NCBI GenBank assembly: GCA_964404765.1
Contig: CAYOLL010000005.1
Coordinates: 1-64,000, forward strand
Origin: CAYOLL01 sp964404765 [NCBI: uncultured Gemmatimonadota bacterium]
Lineage (GTDB): Bacteria > 4572-55
Reading direction: 5' to 3'
DNA length: 64,000 bases
How positions within the stretch are numbered: the stretch's first letter is position 1; every line of letters starts with the position of its first letter. A program made the translations under genes and the position numbers. Positions 35,251 through 44,894 of the stretch are shown piece after piece. The notes below the pieces were generated by a model, which was given only the letters and a program-made list of their open reading frames with translations, searched no databases and was not told the DNA's origin.

Positions 35251-35934
35251 TTAGAACATACGAAGCGTACGGTGAATCGAATAGGGCTCGGACGTACAAA
35301 CCAGGCTGGCTATATCATCTCCGCGCAAGACGATCTGCGCCGGATATATTTTTGCCGGGCGATCAGTGGGAAACCAATTGCGGCCATTGTTGACAACAAT
35401 AAACAGGCCGCGTTCATCCCCAAGCGCATTAAAGCTTTTGCCGTCGCCAGCCCATTTGACCAACCCAACCTCACGCTTTAGCCATTTGGACAACATGGCC
35501 ACGTTTTGGCAGGGCAAACCCAGCTCGCTGATCTCCAAAAAAGCGCTCGAATCAAAAGGGCGATCCGACGCATTCTTTAGTTTATGGCGAGCTATACATT
35601 CGACGATATTTCCCGCAGAATCGTAAAAATAAACTGCATGCGCATTCCAGCTTTTAAAATGAATTTGCGCGGAATTCTGATCGCGCAAGAGTTCCAGACC
35701 CTGTTTGGACAACCATGTGATGGCCTCCGGAAGCTGATTTTCCGGGATATTGAACGCAAAGTGATAAAATGGTTCACCGAAACCACCGGCTTCAAATGTC
35801 AACGCCGACGCGCCAACCAGAACGGTAAAGCGCGTTGCGGTTTCGTCAACCAACGCCAACTGAAGCTTTTGGGTATAAAATCGCTTGAGTTCCACCAGGC
35901 GATTTGTCAGCAGAATGATCTCTAAAATCGACAT
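35251..35934 (-). CDS. VOC (glyoxalase-like) domain protein
   Basis: 227 residues with two betaalphabetabetabeta modules. The first begins ILEIILLTNRLVELKRFYTQKLQL and ends AVYFYDSAGNIVECIARH, whose Glu is a usual metal ligand. The second begins ISELGLPCQNVAMLSKWLKR and is less conserved. The MSILEI start at 35934 is chosen because upstream codons run through a perfect hairpin and have no family similarity. The substrate is unknown. It may be a dioxygenase or a lyase-like member. Confidence 0.75.
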   Translation of the reverse strand: MSILEIILLTNRLVELKRFYTQKLQLALVDETATRFTVLVGASALTFEAGGFGEPFYHFAFNIPENQLPEAITWLSKQGLELLRDQNSAQIHFKSWNAHAVYFYDSAGNIVECIARHKLKNASDRPFDSSAFLEISELGLPCQNVAMLSKWLKREVGLVKWAGDGKSFNALGDERGLFIVVNNGRNWFPTDRPAKIYPAQIVLRGDDIASLVCTSEPYSIHRTLRMF

Positions 35935-35983
35935 GTCAATTCTTTCTGACGTATATAATAAGTTTGCGGACAGAATTGTTTTC

Positions 35984-36016
35984 AAACCTAATAGGTCTTG
36001 GAGACCTATTAGGTTT
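35984..36016. terminator. Perfect 15-bp hairpin between ada and the VOC gene
   Basis: AAACCTAATAGGTCT (35984-35998) and AGACCTATTAGGTTT (36002-36016) are exact complements with a 3-nt loop. It lies about 40 nt past the ada stop on the minus strand. The T-rich tail is weak, so either termination or mRNA processing is possible. Confidence 0.6.
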
Positions 36017-36058
36017 AGATCATACCTAAGAATAATTCCTGCCCGATTACTTATATAC

Positions 36059-37150
36059 TTAAAAATCAAGTCTCGTCTGTGCTTGCGACGGTGTGTTTTT
36101 AGAAGCATAGCGCGATTCCAAGTTCAGCAGAAACTGCTTACGCTCCAGGCCGCCGCCGTATCCGGTCAGGCTGCCGTCTTTACCAATGACGCGATGGCAC
36201 GGAATAATGATCGAAATTCGATTATCGCCGTTGGCACGGGCAACGGCACGGACGGCTTTTGGATCGCCGATAGACTCCGCCTGTTGTTGATAGGAGCGAG
36301 TTTCGCCGCAGGGGATTTGCATCAATGCCGCCCAGACGCGCTGCTGAAAAGCCGTCCCATTAGCGGCGAGCGGCAGCTCAAAAATCGAACGATGGCCGGC
36401 GAAATATTCCTCCAACTGTCGATTGAGCGGCTCAAAAAGCGGATGCGATCCGGGTAATAAATCGGCCTTAAATAATTGCTTCAAGCGCGTTAACTGTGTC
36501 TCCAGCATCCGCCGGTCGGTAAATTCCAGCAGGCAGATTCCCTCATCCGTCGCTCCGGCCAGCAATGGCCCTATCGGTGTCGGGATGCGGGTGATCAAAA
36601 TCAGGCGGCGGCCGGAGCTTTCGACAGGCGCAAAGCCGGTCGTCTTTTTGAACGAGTCGGTAAAGCCGCTTAGCGACTCGTAGCCCGAATCCAGCGCGGC
36701 ATCGGTCACCCGTTCACCGTATTTGATCCGACCAAATGCCTGACCGATCCGCAACGAGCGCAAATAAGCTTGAAAGGTGATGCCGTGCGTTTTTTTGAAC
36801 CAGCGCCGGACACGGTTAGGCTCTAAACCGCGCTGCCGTAAATCGCTATCGCGCCAACGACTTTCCGGCGCGGCGGTGATATCGGACAAAAGCGACTCTA
36901 ACCAATCGGGCGCGTCGCCGGAGTAGCCGAGCGGGTTGCAGATTTTGCATGGGCGATAGCCGTGTTGAAGGGCGTCGCGTACAGAGGGAAAATATTCGAC
37001 ATTTTCCGGCTTGGGCTTGCGGGCAGTGCAAATGGGGCGGCAAAAAATTCCGGTTGTTTTAACAGCGGCAAAGAAAGTGCCGTCGAATTGGCTGTCTTTA
37101 GCAACTAACGCTTGATACAACACGGTCGAGTCTGGTAATGACGGGCGCAT
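36059..37150 (-). CDS. ada: Bifunctional DNA-repair methyltransferase and activator Ada
   Basis: 363 residues. The N-terminal zinc domain carries four Cys (37, 41, 68, 71: GIFCRPICTARKPKPENVEYF, then YRPCKICNP), one of which takes methyl from phosphotriesters. An AraC-type helix-turn-helix domain follows (about 85-185: GYESLSGFTDSFKKTTGFAP). The C-terminal O6-methylguanine-DNA methyltransferase has the acceptor motif IIPCHRVIG and is preceded by ARANGDNRISII. Both domains look functional. AGAGGA lies 9 nt before the ATG at 37150. Self-activation after alkylation is the known mode for the family. Confidence 0.93.
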   Translation of the reverse strand: MRPSLPDSTVLYQALVAKDSQFDGTFFAAVKTTGIFCRPICTARKPKPENVEYFPSVRDALQHGYRPCKICNPLGYSGDAPDWLESLLSDITAAPESRWRDSDLRQRGLEPNRVRRWFKKTHGITFQAYLRSLRIGQAFGRIKYGERVTDAALDSGYESLSGFTDSFKKTTGFAPVESSGRRLILITRIPTPIGPLLAGATDEGICLLEFTDRRMLETQLTRLKQLFKADLLPGSHPLFEPLNRQLEEYFAGHRSIFELPLAANGTAFQQRVWAALMQIPCGETRSYQQQAESIGDPKAVRAVARANGDNRISIIIPCHRVIGKDGSLTGYGGGLERKQFLLNLESRYASKNTPSQAQTRLDF

Positions 37151-37285
37151 AAATTTTCCTCTTACTTGGATGAATGATGAATGAATATTGTGACGCAAAT
37201 ATAAGCGCCTCACTCTCCAAATGACAACCGGGAATTTAACAACTATTTTTCTATTACTCCGTTCCAAACGACAAATTCGGCATGT

Positions 37286-37356
37286 TGTCATTCAGCAGGA
37301 ATCCTCTTGAAATTTAGCAGAGCGCTAACTTGCAGGAAGATTCTTTCAGAATGACA
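37286..37356. repeat. TGTCATTC-type inverted repeat, copy 3
   Basis: TGTCATTCAGCAGGAATC pairs with GATTCTTTCAGAATGACA around a core that includes TTTAGCAGAGCGCTAACTTG. The 314-bp gap it sits in (37151-37464) between ada and meaB shows nothing else recognisable. Confidence 0.7.
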
Positions 37357-37464
37357 CCGTGCGAAATTTGCCACTTGGAAAGGAGTATACTGATACTGAC
37401 AGCAGCCGTATTATTTCATTTTCAATTTTGGTGCAGGTACCGCAGGAATTTTTCATCGCCACAA

Positions 37465-38628
37465 TTAATCCCCAGATACTTGAAAATTGTCAAAACAAGT
37501 CAATAGTTGCTGGGCAGCCATCACTGCCGACGTTTCGCCGAGGCTGACGGCGTTTAAGATCATCGGTAATGTATGTTGGATGGCAGGATGTTTGTAAAAT
37601 CGGGTGCGTAATTGTTCTTCTACCAACGCCAGGACCCAGTCTTTAAGCTGTTGCTGCCGACGCTTCATCAGTGTGCCCGAAGCCGTGGTTGCGTCCCAGA
37701 AACTTTCGATGATCCGCCAAATATCGGCCAATCCTTCGCCGGTCAACGACGAGCAGGTGTAGGCGCGGCTAACCCAACCGTCAGTTACCGGCGCAAGAAG
37801 ATGCAAGACACGGTTAAATTCGGCCCGCATCGCCTGTGCCCTAAGCTTATTCTCGCCATCGGCTTTGTGAATGATTATTGCATCTGCAAGTTCAACCGTG
37901 CCTTTTTTCATGCTTTGCAGCTCGTCGCCGGCGCCGGTTAGCATAAGCAGCAAATAAAAATCGACCATAGAACGCACGGCCACTTCGCTTTGCCCGACGC
38001 CGATCGTTTCGATTAAAATGATATCAAAGCCGGCGGCCTCGCATAGCAGCGTTGTTTCCCGGCTTTTGCGGGCCACACCGCCAAAAATGCCGCCGGACGG
38101 CGACGGGCGGATAAAAGCGTTGGCCTGTTTGACCAACTTTTCCATGCGCGTTTTATCGCCCAAAATGCTGCCTTTGGTGATCGTGCTGCTAGGGTCTATG
38201 GCTAATACGGCGACGCGATGCTTCTGCTCACACAAATAGCTGCCCAGCGTTTCGATAAAGGTGCTCTTGCCCGCGCCCGGCACCCCGGTAATGCCGATGC
38301 GAATGGATTTTCCGGTATGCGGTAGCAACTGTCGGATGACTTCCTGCCCGATGGTCAAATGACTTTCGGCGTTACTTTCGATTAGGGTAATGGCACGGGC
38401 CAGAACGGCGCGATTGCCGTTCAGCACGCCTTGCACATAGTCGTCGGCGGACAGTTGGCTGCGCCTTTTAGGCTGGTTAAAAAAAACGGCGGAAGTCGCC
38501 CCGGAACTATTTTGGGCACTGTCTAGGCCGGGCATAATTCGCGTGGCAAAGCCTTCGCCGCCTGTGGCAGGGGTCCATTCGGGGGCACGGGAATTTTGGG
38601 GTGAAGGCGTGGCATCGGGATTCATCAT
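37465..38628 (-). CDS. meaB: Methylmalonyl-CoA mutase-associated GTPase MeaB (ArgK family)
   Basis: 387 residues. A G3E-type GTPase that protects and loads cobalamin onto methylmalonyl-CoA mutase. Visible are the Walker A GVPGAGKST, the switch segment IDPSSTITKGSILGDKTRM, then FIRPSPSGGIFGGVARKSRE, the Walker B region DIILIETIGVGQSE, and the guanine-specific IIHKADGEN. The first 60 residues (Ser/Pro/Thr-rich) exceed the usual family start and may be untranslated or a linker. The mutase subunits are not in the window. Confidence 0.9.
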   Translation of the reverse strand: MMNPDATPSPQNSRAPEWTPATGGEGFATRIMPGLDSAQNSSGATSAVFFNQPKRRSQLSADDYVQGVLNGNRAVLARAITLIESNAESHLTIGQEVIRQLLPHTGKSIRIGITGVPGAGKSTFIETLGSYLCEQKHRVAVLAIDPSSTITKGSILGDKTRMEKLVKQANAFIRPSPSGGIFGGVARKSRETTLLCEAAGFDIILIETIGVGQSEVAVRSMVDFYLLLMLTGAGDELQSMKKGTVELADAIIIHKADGENKLRAQAMRAEFNRVLHLLAPVTDGWVSRAYTCSSLTGEGLADIWRIIESFWDATTASGTLMKRRQQQLKDWVLALVEEQLRTRFYKHPAIQHTLPMILNAVSLGETSAVMAAQQLLTCFDNFQVSGD

Positions 38629-38700
38629 TCATGCCCGGCAGGAATTGAAGATGCGGTGATGGAGTTTTGGAGTTTTGGTGTTACTCCATTTCTCCGATTG

Positions 38701-39453
38701 TTAATGCAGTTCCATTCCGACCGGGCAATGATCCGAGCCCGTAATTTCGGGATAGATGACCGCGCTTTTTAAATGCGGTCGCAGCGCCGCCGAAATGCAA
38801 AAGTAGTCAATTCGCCAACCGATATTTTTAGCACGGGCATTGCCGATATAGCTCCACCAGGTGTAATGCCCGCCGTCTTGCTGAAACTCGCGAAAGGTGT
38901 CAATAAAACCGGCTTGGATGATATTGCCAAAAGCCGTCCGCTCTTCGATAGTGAAGCCGGAATTGCGCATATTGGCCTTGGGACGGGCAATATCAATTTC
39001 TTTGTGGGCGACATTTAAATCGCCACAAAAAATAACCGGTTTATGCCGTTCGAGTTCCTTCAAATAAGCCAAAAAATCGACATCCCATTCCTTGGTTCGA
39101 TAATCCAGGCGGGTCAGCTCGCGCTGCGAATTTGGCGTGTAAACATCCACCAGATAAAAATCGGCGAACTCCAAAGCCAGCACACGCCCTTCCTTGTCAT
39201 GCTTGGCAATGCCTAAATCCGGCCGGACGTTCATCGGCTTGTTTTTGGTGAAGACCAGGGTGCCGGAATAGCCTGGCTTTTCGGCGGAATTCCAATAGGC
39301 ATGATAGCCGGGCGCCGTCCATTCAACTTGTTCGGGTCGCGCCTTGGTTTCTTGCAGACAAAAAATGTCGGCGTCCATGCGTTGAAAAAAGTCTGGAAAA
39401 CCCTTTTCCAGACAGGCGCGAAAGCCGTTGACGTTCCAGGAAATAAATTTCAA
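38701..39453 (-). CDS. xth: Exodeoxyribonuclease III
   Basis: About 250 residues of the AP-endonuclease/ExoIII family, acting on abasic sites in base-excision repair. Motifs are FISWNVNGFRACLEKGF, then FCLQETKA with the metal-binding Glu, GYSGTLVF, then VIFCGDLNVAHKEIDIARP, and the C-terminal WRIDYFCIS with GSDHCPVGM, the catalytic Asp-His pair. The start is decided by the ribosome-binding site. AAGGAG at 39460-39465 is followed after 6 nt by TTG (39453), giving MKFISWNVNG like other members, whereas the ATG at 39471 lies upstream of that site. Confidence 0.92.
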   Translation of the reverse strand: MKFISWNVNGFRACLEKGFPDFFQRMDADIFCLQETKARPEQVEWTAPGYHAYWNSAEKPGYSGTLVFTKNKPMNVRPDLGIAKHDKEGRVLALEFADFYLVDVYTPNSQRELTRLDYRTKEWDVDFLAYLKELERHKPVIFCGDLNVAHKEIDIARPKANMRNSGFTIEERTAFGNIIQAGFIDTFREFQQDGGHYTWWSYIGNARAKNIGWRIDYFCISAALRPHLKSAVIYPEITGSDHCPVGMELH

Positions 39454-39587
39454 AGCGTTCTCCTTGCGCATTTGTATACTGATTAAGGGTTAGAAGTTGC
39501 ATTTTAAACCCTTAGGTTTTTTCCTGCCAAAAATAACCTTTAACGAGAATATTAACAAATTCATTCGGTACGGTTATTGATTCGATG

Positions 39588-41891
39588 CTAATCTATCAGC
39601 ACCAGCCGTTTAAGTATCTTCTCGCCGCCCGCCTCAAGCTGATAGAGGTAAACGCCGGGCGCGGCCGGATGTCCGATCTCATTTCGCCCGTCCCAATGCG
39701 TTTGTTGATCGCCTGCTGACTGTTGCACGTTGACTAACCGTCGCACCAATTGACCGGCGGTGTTATAAATCGCCAAACCCACCGGACCGGCTTCCGGCAG
39801 CTTGTATGAAATGGCCGCGCTCAACCCTTGTCTAAGCGGATTAGGATAGCTTTGCCGCAATTCAAGGCGAGAGGCGGCAGCGGATTCCGGCTCATCTTCA
39901 ATACCCAAATAATCCCACTGCCCGCCGGCTTCGTGATAGCGGGCCATAAACTCCTGAAAAAACAAATTGGCCACCCGCGGGCTGTGAATAATCAACATAT
40001 TTTCATCGTGATCTTCCGTCGCCGCCGCCGTCCAATTGTATGAACCGGTCACCACCGTCGGGTCGGAGTCGGGCCGGAGCGGATCGACCAGCAAATACTT
40101 GTGATGCAGCAAAGCGTTGCTGGACGTTGGCTCGACCTTATCTTGATGCACATCGGCCCAAGTAGACATCCAGCCCCATTCGCTGGCCCCGAAAGCGCTC
40201 TCTTCGGCGTCAAACACGCCGCGCACCTTGGCCCCGGCGTTAAACTGCCCGCGCATGACCGACGACACGTTGTTCAGGGTGAAGTTGTAGATGCAAAAAA
40301 ACAGATCGTGCTGCCCGGTGCGGATCGTCTGTTCCAGTGCGCGATCCAGCGCATCGCTGGGGCTCATATATTGCTCGACCCAAACGCCGCCGATGTTAAA
40401 ACGATGCGGCGTGTTGTTGCGCTTGGCCGCGCTGAATTGACCACGCCACATTTCCGCAAATTCCAGCGCGTAAGCTGCGGCTAAGCTGGCGTCGCGAATC
40501 ACCACGGCATTTTCGGCGCTGTAAGTTGTGCCGGTAATGGTGGCGTTCCATGAACCTGTCCAGACTACGTCGTTGGCCTCATTGCCGTCGCCGTAATCAA
40601 ACACGACAAATTTGTTGTGCATTAAATGCTGTGTGCGACCGTCATGAATGACCGGAATACCGCTGCTTGCCAGCAATTGCGTCGAACTATTGGCATTGTC
40701 CTGCTCGTGAATAACCCGCACCCGGACGCCGCGATTGTGCGCCGCAATCAACGGGCGGGCCACGTCGTCTTGCAAAGTGATGTTGTAAAAGCAAAAGTCG
40801 ATTGAATGTTGGGCGGCGTTGATCAGTCGAGCGATTTCCACCGCCAGATTAACGCTTTTGGCGCTGTCGCCATTGGCGTACGCCGTTTTAACTTCCTTGG
40901 AAAAATAAACGTCAATTGTCCCGGGCGAATTGGCTGAAGCCGTAACGACCGCCTGCGTCGGGCCGTAATTCGTGACCGCCACATTTTTGGCGATTGCCCG
41001 CACGTAATAAACTGTAGCGGAAGTCAGACCGGTCAGCGTATGCGTATGTTGTGTCGTCAGATTTGTGGACTGTGCTATGCCCAGTTCAAAATTTTCGGTC
41101 AAACCGTATTGCAGCATGGTTTGGCAGGCTTCCGTAGTTTCCCAGCGTAGCGTGATTTGGGTCGGGGTAATGGCAGTTTCAACAGGCGGAACAAGCACTT
41201 GCGGCCCGCTGCTATAGACAAAATCGGCGGCAAAACGCGGAACAATCTGATAGCCGCTGGTATACGGGGACGAGTTATCAAATTGCTTGAGGATGCCAAT
41301 CACATCCAGCGGGACACCGGTGGGCGGTTCAATCAAACCGGCGTCGTTGTCCAAAAATATTGTGCAAGTGCCCGTGGCATCGGTTAGACTGCCAATTTTA
41401 TTCGAGCCGGATGGCGAAGTGAACTGATACATCACCTGTTTTAATCGGACCAGGCGGCCTTCGTTGATTTCCCGACGCGTCACCGGATCAAAGGAGTTTG
41501 CGGCTTGCTGACAGGTCAGGATGCGTGGCTCGGGTAAAGGATTGTTCTGGCTGACAGTAGTCATGACGGTAAAATTGCTTAACTCCGTCAGGCCATTAAA
41601 CTGCGTAACCCGCCCGGTCATCAACACTTCATCGCCTATTTGACCGTTTATTGTCAAGACGCCGAACATCGTCAACCCGGCTGTCGTGTCCTGCAATGTA
41701 ATTTCGGAGTTGCTGAAAACACCGCGTGGGCAAGTGACGATTCCACGCACAGTAATATCACGGTTAGTGATCGTCGGATCCGGCTCGCCTGCCGCCGTGT
41801 TGAGATGCAGTCCGATTAAATCCGTATTCGTTTGGGCGGAGGCAACAGCGGGCAATCCGCACAGTAGAATCATGAGTAAGATGATACGCAT
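39588..41891 (-). CDS. Secreted phospholipase-D-like protein with C-terminal sorting-type domain
   Basis: 767 residues. A signal peptide (1-19, ends ASA) leads into an OB-fold-like region (about 25-225: DITVRGIVTCPRG, then GDEVLMTGRVTQFNGLTEL). A fibronectin-III domain is about 230-320. The PLD catalytic region has two HKD motifs: MHNKFVVFDYG (His425, Lys427, Asp432) with WTGSWN, and HHKYLLVDP (His596, Lys598, Asp603) with TGSYNWT. Both are complete, so one active site is expected. The last 90 residues (LRQSYPNPLRQGLSAAISYK, then LAIYNTAGQLVRRL) are a variant of the secretion-type domain. It could be a nuclease or lipase, and OB folds favour a nucleic-acid substrate. Confidence 0.87.
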   Translation of the reverse strand: MRIILLMILLCGLPAVASAQTNTDLIGLHLNTAAGEPDPTITNRDITVRGIVTCPRGVFSNSEITLQDTTAGLTMFGVLTINGQIGDEVLMTGRVTQFNGLTELSNFTVMTTVSQNNPLPEPRILTCQQAANSFDPVTRREINEGRLVRLKQVMYQFTSPSGSNKIGSLTDATGTCTIFLDNDAGLIEPPTGVPLDVIGILKQFDNSSPYTSGYQIVPRFAADFVYSSGPQVLVPPVETAITPTQITLRWETTEACQTMLQYGLTENFELGIAQSTNLTTQHTHTLTGLTSATVYYVRAIAKNVAVTNYGPTQAVVTASANSPGTIDVYFSKEVKTAYANGDSAKSVNLAVEIARLINAAQHSIDFCFYNITLQDDVARPLIAAHNRGVRVRVIHEQDNANSSTQLLASSGIPVIHDGRTQHLMHNKFVVFDYGDGNEANDVVWTGSWNATITGTTYSAENAVVIRDASLAAAYALEFAEMWRGQFSAAKRNNTPHRFNIGGVWVEQYMSPSDALDRALEQTIRTGQHDLFFCIYNFTLNNVSSVMRGQFNAGAKVRGVFDAEESAFGASEWGWMSTWADVHQDKVEPTSSNALLHHKYLLVDPLRPDSDPTVVTGSYNWTAAATEDHDENMLIIHSPRVANLFFQEFMARYHEAGGQWDYLGIEDEPESAAASRLELRQSYPNPLRQGLSAAISYKLPEAGPVGLAIYNTAGQLVRRLVNVQQSAGDQQTHWDGRNEIGHPAAPGVYLYQLEAGGEKILKRLVLID

Positions 41892-42031
41892 GGCAACTCC
41901 TCTTCAAAGATAGAACACGGATTTACGCGGATGAAACGGATTTACACGGATAAAGCTCTTCATGATTTTAACTCGTAAAAATTTGCTTGATCATGAATGA
42001 CATTTCTTACGCATGACCTTCAACAAAATCG

Positions 42032-44074
42032 TCAATCCAGAATTTCCAGGACCAATACGTTGCTATTTTGCGGATGCGTAAATACAGGTCGGCACGCACG
42101 TCGCCAGAATTCCGGCAGCATTGGCGCTTTTTCCGGGGGCAGCCCTCTTGTGTAGTTATAGTTAAGGATAAGCCGCTCCAACTCCTGAAAATTGACAATA
42201 ATATGCGTAAAGCCGTCTTTTTTCAATTGCCGTTTGACATCGTCAATGGAATTTGAGTGGCCTAATGCGACTATCAACGGGTTGTAATTATACGTTGTGT
42301 TGCACACATAAGATCGGGTACAATAAAAAGATTTTTCGTCGCCGACAAACAGGACTTTGACCGGCTGATCCAACTTGTTGACGTATTCAATCGCCGGATA
42401 CGATGCAAGCTTCCGGCTCAGATACTCGGATTCGCTTTCGGCATTGATCGCGACTTTTAAAGGTTCGTGGCGTCCGAACTGAATCAGAATTGACCACACA
42501 TTAACAAACAGAATCAGGCCCAAACCCGCCGAAAGCAATAGCTTAAGCAATGGCTCTCGATGATGAAGCAGCTTAAGCCAGGCATAAGCCCCCATAAAAG
42601 CAAACAGACCCAGCAAAGGCGCGAAATATCGAAAAACATAGTTATTGGTCAACCAGAGAAATAGGAAAACAAGCCCGATAACAATGATGAGCCTCAATTT
42701 TTTTTTATGCAGGCACATCAGGATAAAGGGCACAAAAGCAATAAATTGCAAGCCGGAAATTTCCGCCGTACGCGTGCCCGGTTGGACGGACATTCGCCAA
42801 ACCTGCCCCAGCGTTTTGTCAAAAAAGTCCATGACCAACTCCGGAACCGATTGCGCCGAGTCCATATGAAAAAGAGGCACCCCGGTAAAAAGAGCTTTTG
42901 TTTGCTCTACGCTCCAGCCCGTGCCGCCAAGCAGGGTATACGCCATCGGGTAGACCGGATTGCCGGTATTGATCCAGGTACGGACATAGAAGACGCTTCC
43001 GCTTACGCCTGCAATAAATCCCCATAAAAGAGCCTGGCGCAAAACCCTGCTCACGGGCATTTTCCGGAAGATGCCGGCCATCAGGACGGCAAAAACCGGC
43101 CCGCATGAAAAGAGAAGCGCTGTATATTTAACGGCACAGGCCGCGCCGGCGCTAATCCCGGATAAAATCAAGTAAGATTTTGGATTCTGCCGATGATAGA
43201 CAAACCTTAGCATCGCCAGCATGGCGGACAGGGTGTATAGGGAAAGCGCCAACTCGATAAAAGGGATTGCGGAAAGCTGAAAAATCAGGGGAGAAACAAC
43301 AAAAAACACGATGCTATAAAATGCGACGACGGGCGAACGATTGAAAAATCGAATGAACGCGGTTAAGGCCAGCAAATTGAGCGGGAGATAAAAGAAGTGC
43401 CACATATTTGCCGATAAATAGCCATCCAAACAAAGCAACATCATAAACCATTGTTGGACTAACTGCGGCCAGTTTGATTGCAAAATATCCGGATTATAAT
43501 GATAACCGCCGCTTTGAATATAATAGTTTGGAAAGCCGTAATGGTAGACCACAACATCATAAAAGAACGGTGGCGCCAAAATAATGACAAACGTCAGTGA
43601 AATAACAAGAGCACACCCGCTACCCGGAAGCCAACCCCCTTGCGTCAAAATAGGTTGCAGCTTTTGAAAACAAGCGCGGGCCGTTTCCCGCAGTTCACTC
43701 GCAATGAGTCGGACATTCCGGGCGGCGATCCCGCCGATAATGAGCAATGCCACACTATAGATCGACTTATTAACGCCAAATATAGCGACCAGCGCGAATA
43801 AAAAATAACCCCCGATGAGCGAACCGACCACATAACTGAACAGTATATTTTCGAGCGCATTTGCAAAAAAAATTCGCGCGATTTGAAGCAGGCTTCTGCC
43901 AAAGGCAATAACAAGGATGATGAGAAAACCAACTAAAAAGAATCGGCCGAGCTTGGCCAGCAGAAAAAGGGGTTCGTAAAATTTATTGAGGAATGTTATA
44001 ATTGCGGAGAATGCCCAAACAATAGCCAGGATGGATGTTATGGCTGGTGAAACTTTGTGATTCGATAAAGTCAC
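42032..44074 (-). CDS. Polytopic membrane glycosyltransferase-like protein (GT-C type)
   Basis: 680 residues with roughly a dozen membrane segments, and a loop after the early segments containing PPFFYDVVVYHYGFPNYYIQ, which resembles the acidic first-loop region of dolichyl- or polyprenyl-phosphate-sugar-using GT-C enzymes. A soluble C-terminal domain of about 170 residues follows. Family 39-like assignment is from topology and that loop only. It overlaps the upstream methyltransferase by 4 nt (ATGA), so the two are translationally coupled. It probably adds a sugar to a lipid-linked or surface glycan made by this cluster. Confidence 0.65.
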   Translation of the reverse strand: MTLSNHKVSPAITSILAIVWAFSAIITFLNKFYEPLFLLAKLGRFFLVGFLIILVIAFGRSLLQIARIFFANALENILFSYVVGSLIGGYFLFALVAIFGVNKSIYSVALLIIGGIAARNVRLIASELRETARACFQKLQPILTQGGWLPGSGCALVISLTFVIILAPPFFYDVVVYHYGFPNYYIQSGGYHYNPDILQSNWPQLVQQWFMMLLCLDGYLSANMWHFFYLPLNLLALTAFIRFFNRSPVVAFYSIVFFVVSPLIFQLSAIPFIELALSLYTLSAMLAMLRFVYHRQNPKSYLILSGISAGAACAVKYTALLFSCGPVFAVLMAGIFRKMPVSRVLRQALLWGFIAGVSGSVFYVRTWINTGNPVYPMAYTLLGGTGWSVEQTKALFTGVPLFHMDSAQSVPELVMDFFDKTLGQVWRMSVQPGTRTAEISGLQFIAFVPFILMCLHKKKLRLIIVIGLVFLFLWLTNNYVFRYFAPLLGLFAFMGAYAWLKLLHHREPLLKLLLSAGLGLILFVNVWSILIQFGRHEPLKVAINAESESEYLSRKLASYPAIEYVNKLDQPVKVLFVGDEKSFYCTRSYVCNTTYNYNPLIVALGHSNSIDDVKRQLKKDGFTHIIVNFQELERLILNYNYTRGLPPEKAPMLPEFWRRACRPVFTHPQNSNVLVLEILD

Positions 44075-44892
44075 AGATGAACGCCCGGGTTAGATTGCGC
44101 ACTAATAACAGAAACCAGAAGATAGCCGCCAAACCGCTTTGATAAGAGCTTGTCGATATGATAAACGAATTCACCCAAAAAAGACATGTCTAGTAAAGTG
44201 AAAATGCCGTTTAGCAGCCAAAACGGGATCAAAAATAATTTTCCTAGCGGGAAAGAAGTGAGCTGGAGAAATAATCCCGCAAACAGAACGAAAAAGCCGA
44301 TTGAGTATTCAGCCTTGATTAACCGTCCCGACGCCTTGATGACCTGATCTTCCAGCGATTTGATGTTAACTTCATCCGTATAATGATATTTACCGACTTT
44401 CATAAGCGCCCGTTTTCCGGCCATATGCAAAATCGAGTTAGAATACGGGTTGAGAGTGATCACTTTTCCGCCGTCAGGGCGGCACAGCCGAATCATTTCA
44501 CGAAGGCATTCCACCTGTTTATCACCGACCCAATGCTCGATGACGCCGGCATTCCAAACCACATCAAACGTTCCGTTTTTAAGAGGAATTTCAAAAATGG
44601 TTCCCTGGATAAAATCGGCGTCCTGTTTTTGCTCCATGAATAGATTTTTTGCTCGGCTTAAGGCATTAAAAGACAAATCGAGCAGTGCTACCCGTGCCCC
44701 GATTTTAGCTAGTCTCAAAGAATTTAGCCCGGATCCACTGCCCGGCTCAACCAGACGCTTATTCCGGACGCCGTTGGTTTCCTGATTCAATGTTCGAGTG
44801 ATAACCCGGGATAAATAGCTCCAACCCCCAGATTGAATATTGACCCGGTAAACATTTTCCCAATCGGTTATAGAAACTTGCAAATCACGCAT
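44071..44892 (-). CDS. Class I SAM-dependent methyltransferase with C-terminal membrane segments
   Basis: 273 residues. The Rossmann fold is clear: LVEPGSGSGLNSLRLAKIG (motif I), then VALLDLSFNALSRAK, then GTFDVVWNAGVIEHW and CRPDGGKVITLNPY. Two hydrophobic stretches (about 202-240: FFVLFAGLFLQL and IPFWLLNGIFTLL) may dock it on the membrane. It could methylate a sugar or a lipid intermediate. It is followed in the same operon by the GT-C gene with 4-nt overlap and preceded by a glycosyltransferase gene 2 nt away. Confidence 0.8.
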   Translation of the reverse strand: MRDLQVSITDWENVYRVNIQSGGWSYLSRVITRTLNQETNGVRNKRLVEPGSGSGLNSLRLAKIGARVALLDLSFNALSRAKNLFMEQKQDADFIQGTIFEIPLKNGTFDVVWNAGVIEHWVGDKQVECLREMIRLCRPDGGKVITLNPYSNSILHMAGKRALMKVGKYHYTDEVNIKSLEDQVIKASGRLIKAEYSIGFFVLFAGLFLQLTSFPLGKLFLIPFWLLNGIFTLLDMSFLGEFVYHIDKLLSKRFGGYLLVSVISAQSNPGVHL

Positions 44893-44894
44893 CT

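Noticed and set aside
35935-36108. Longer VOC protein starting at 36108
   Set aside because: The extra codons run through a perfect hairpin and overlap the end of ada.
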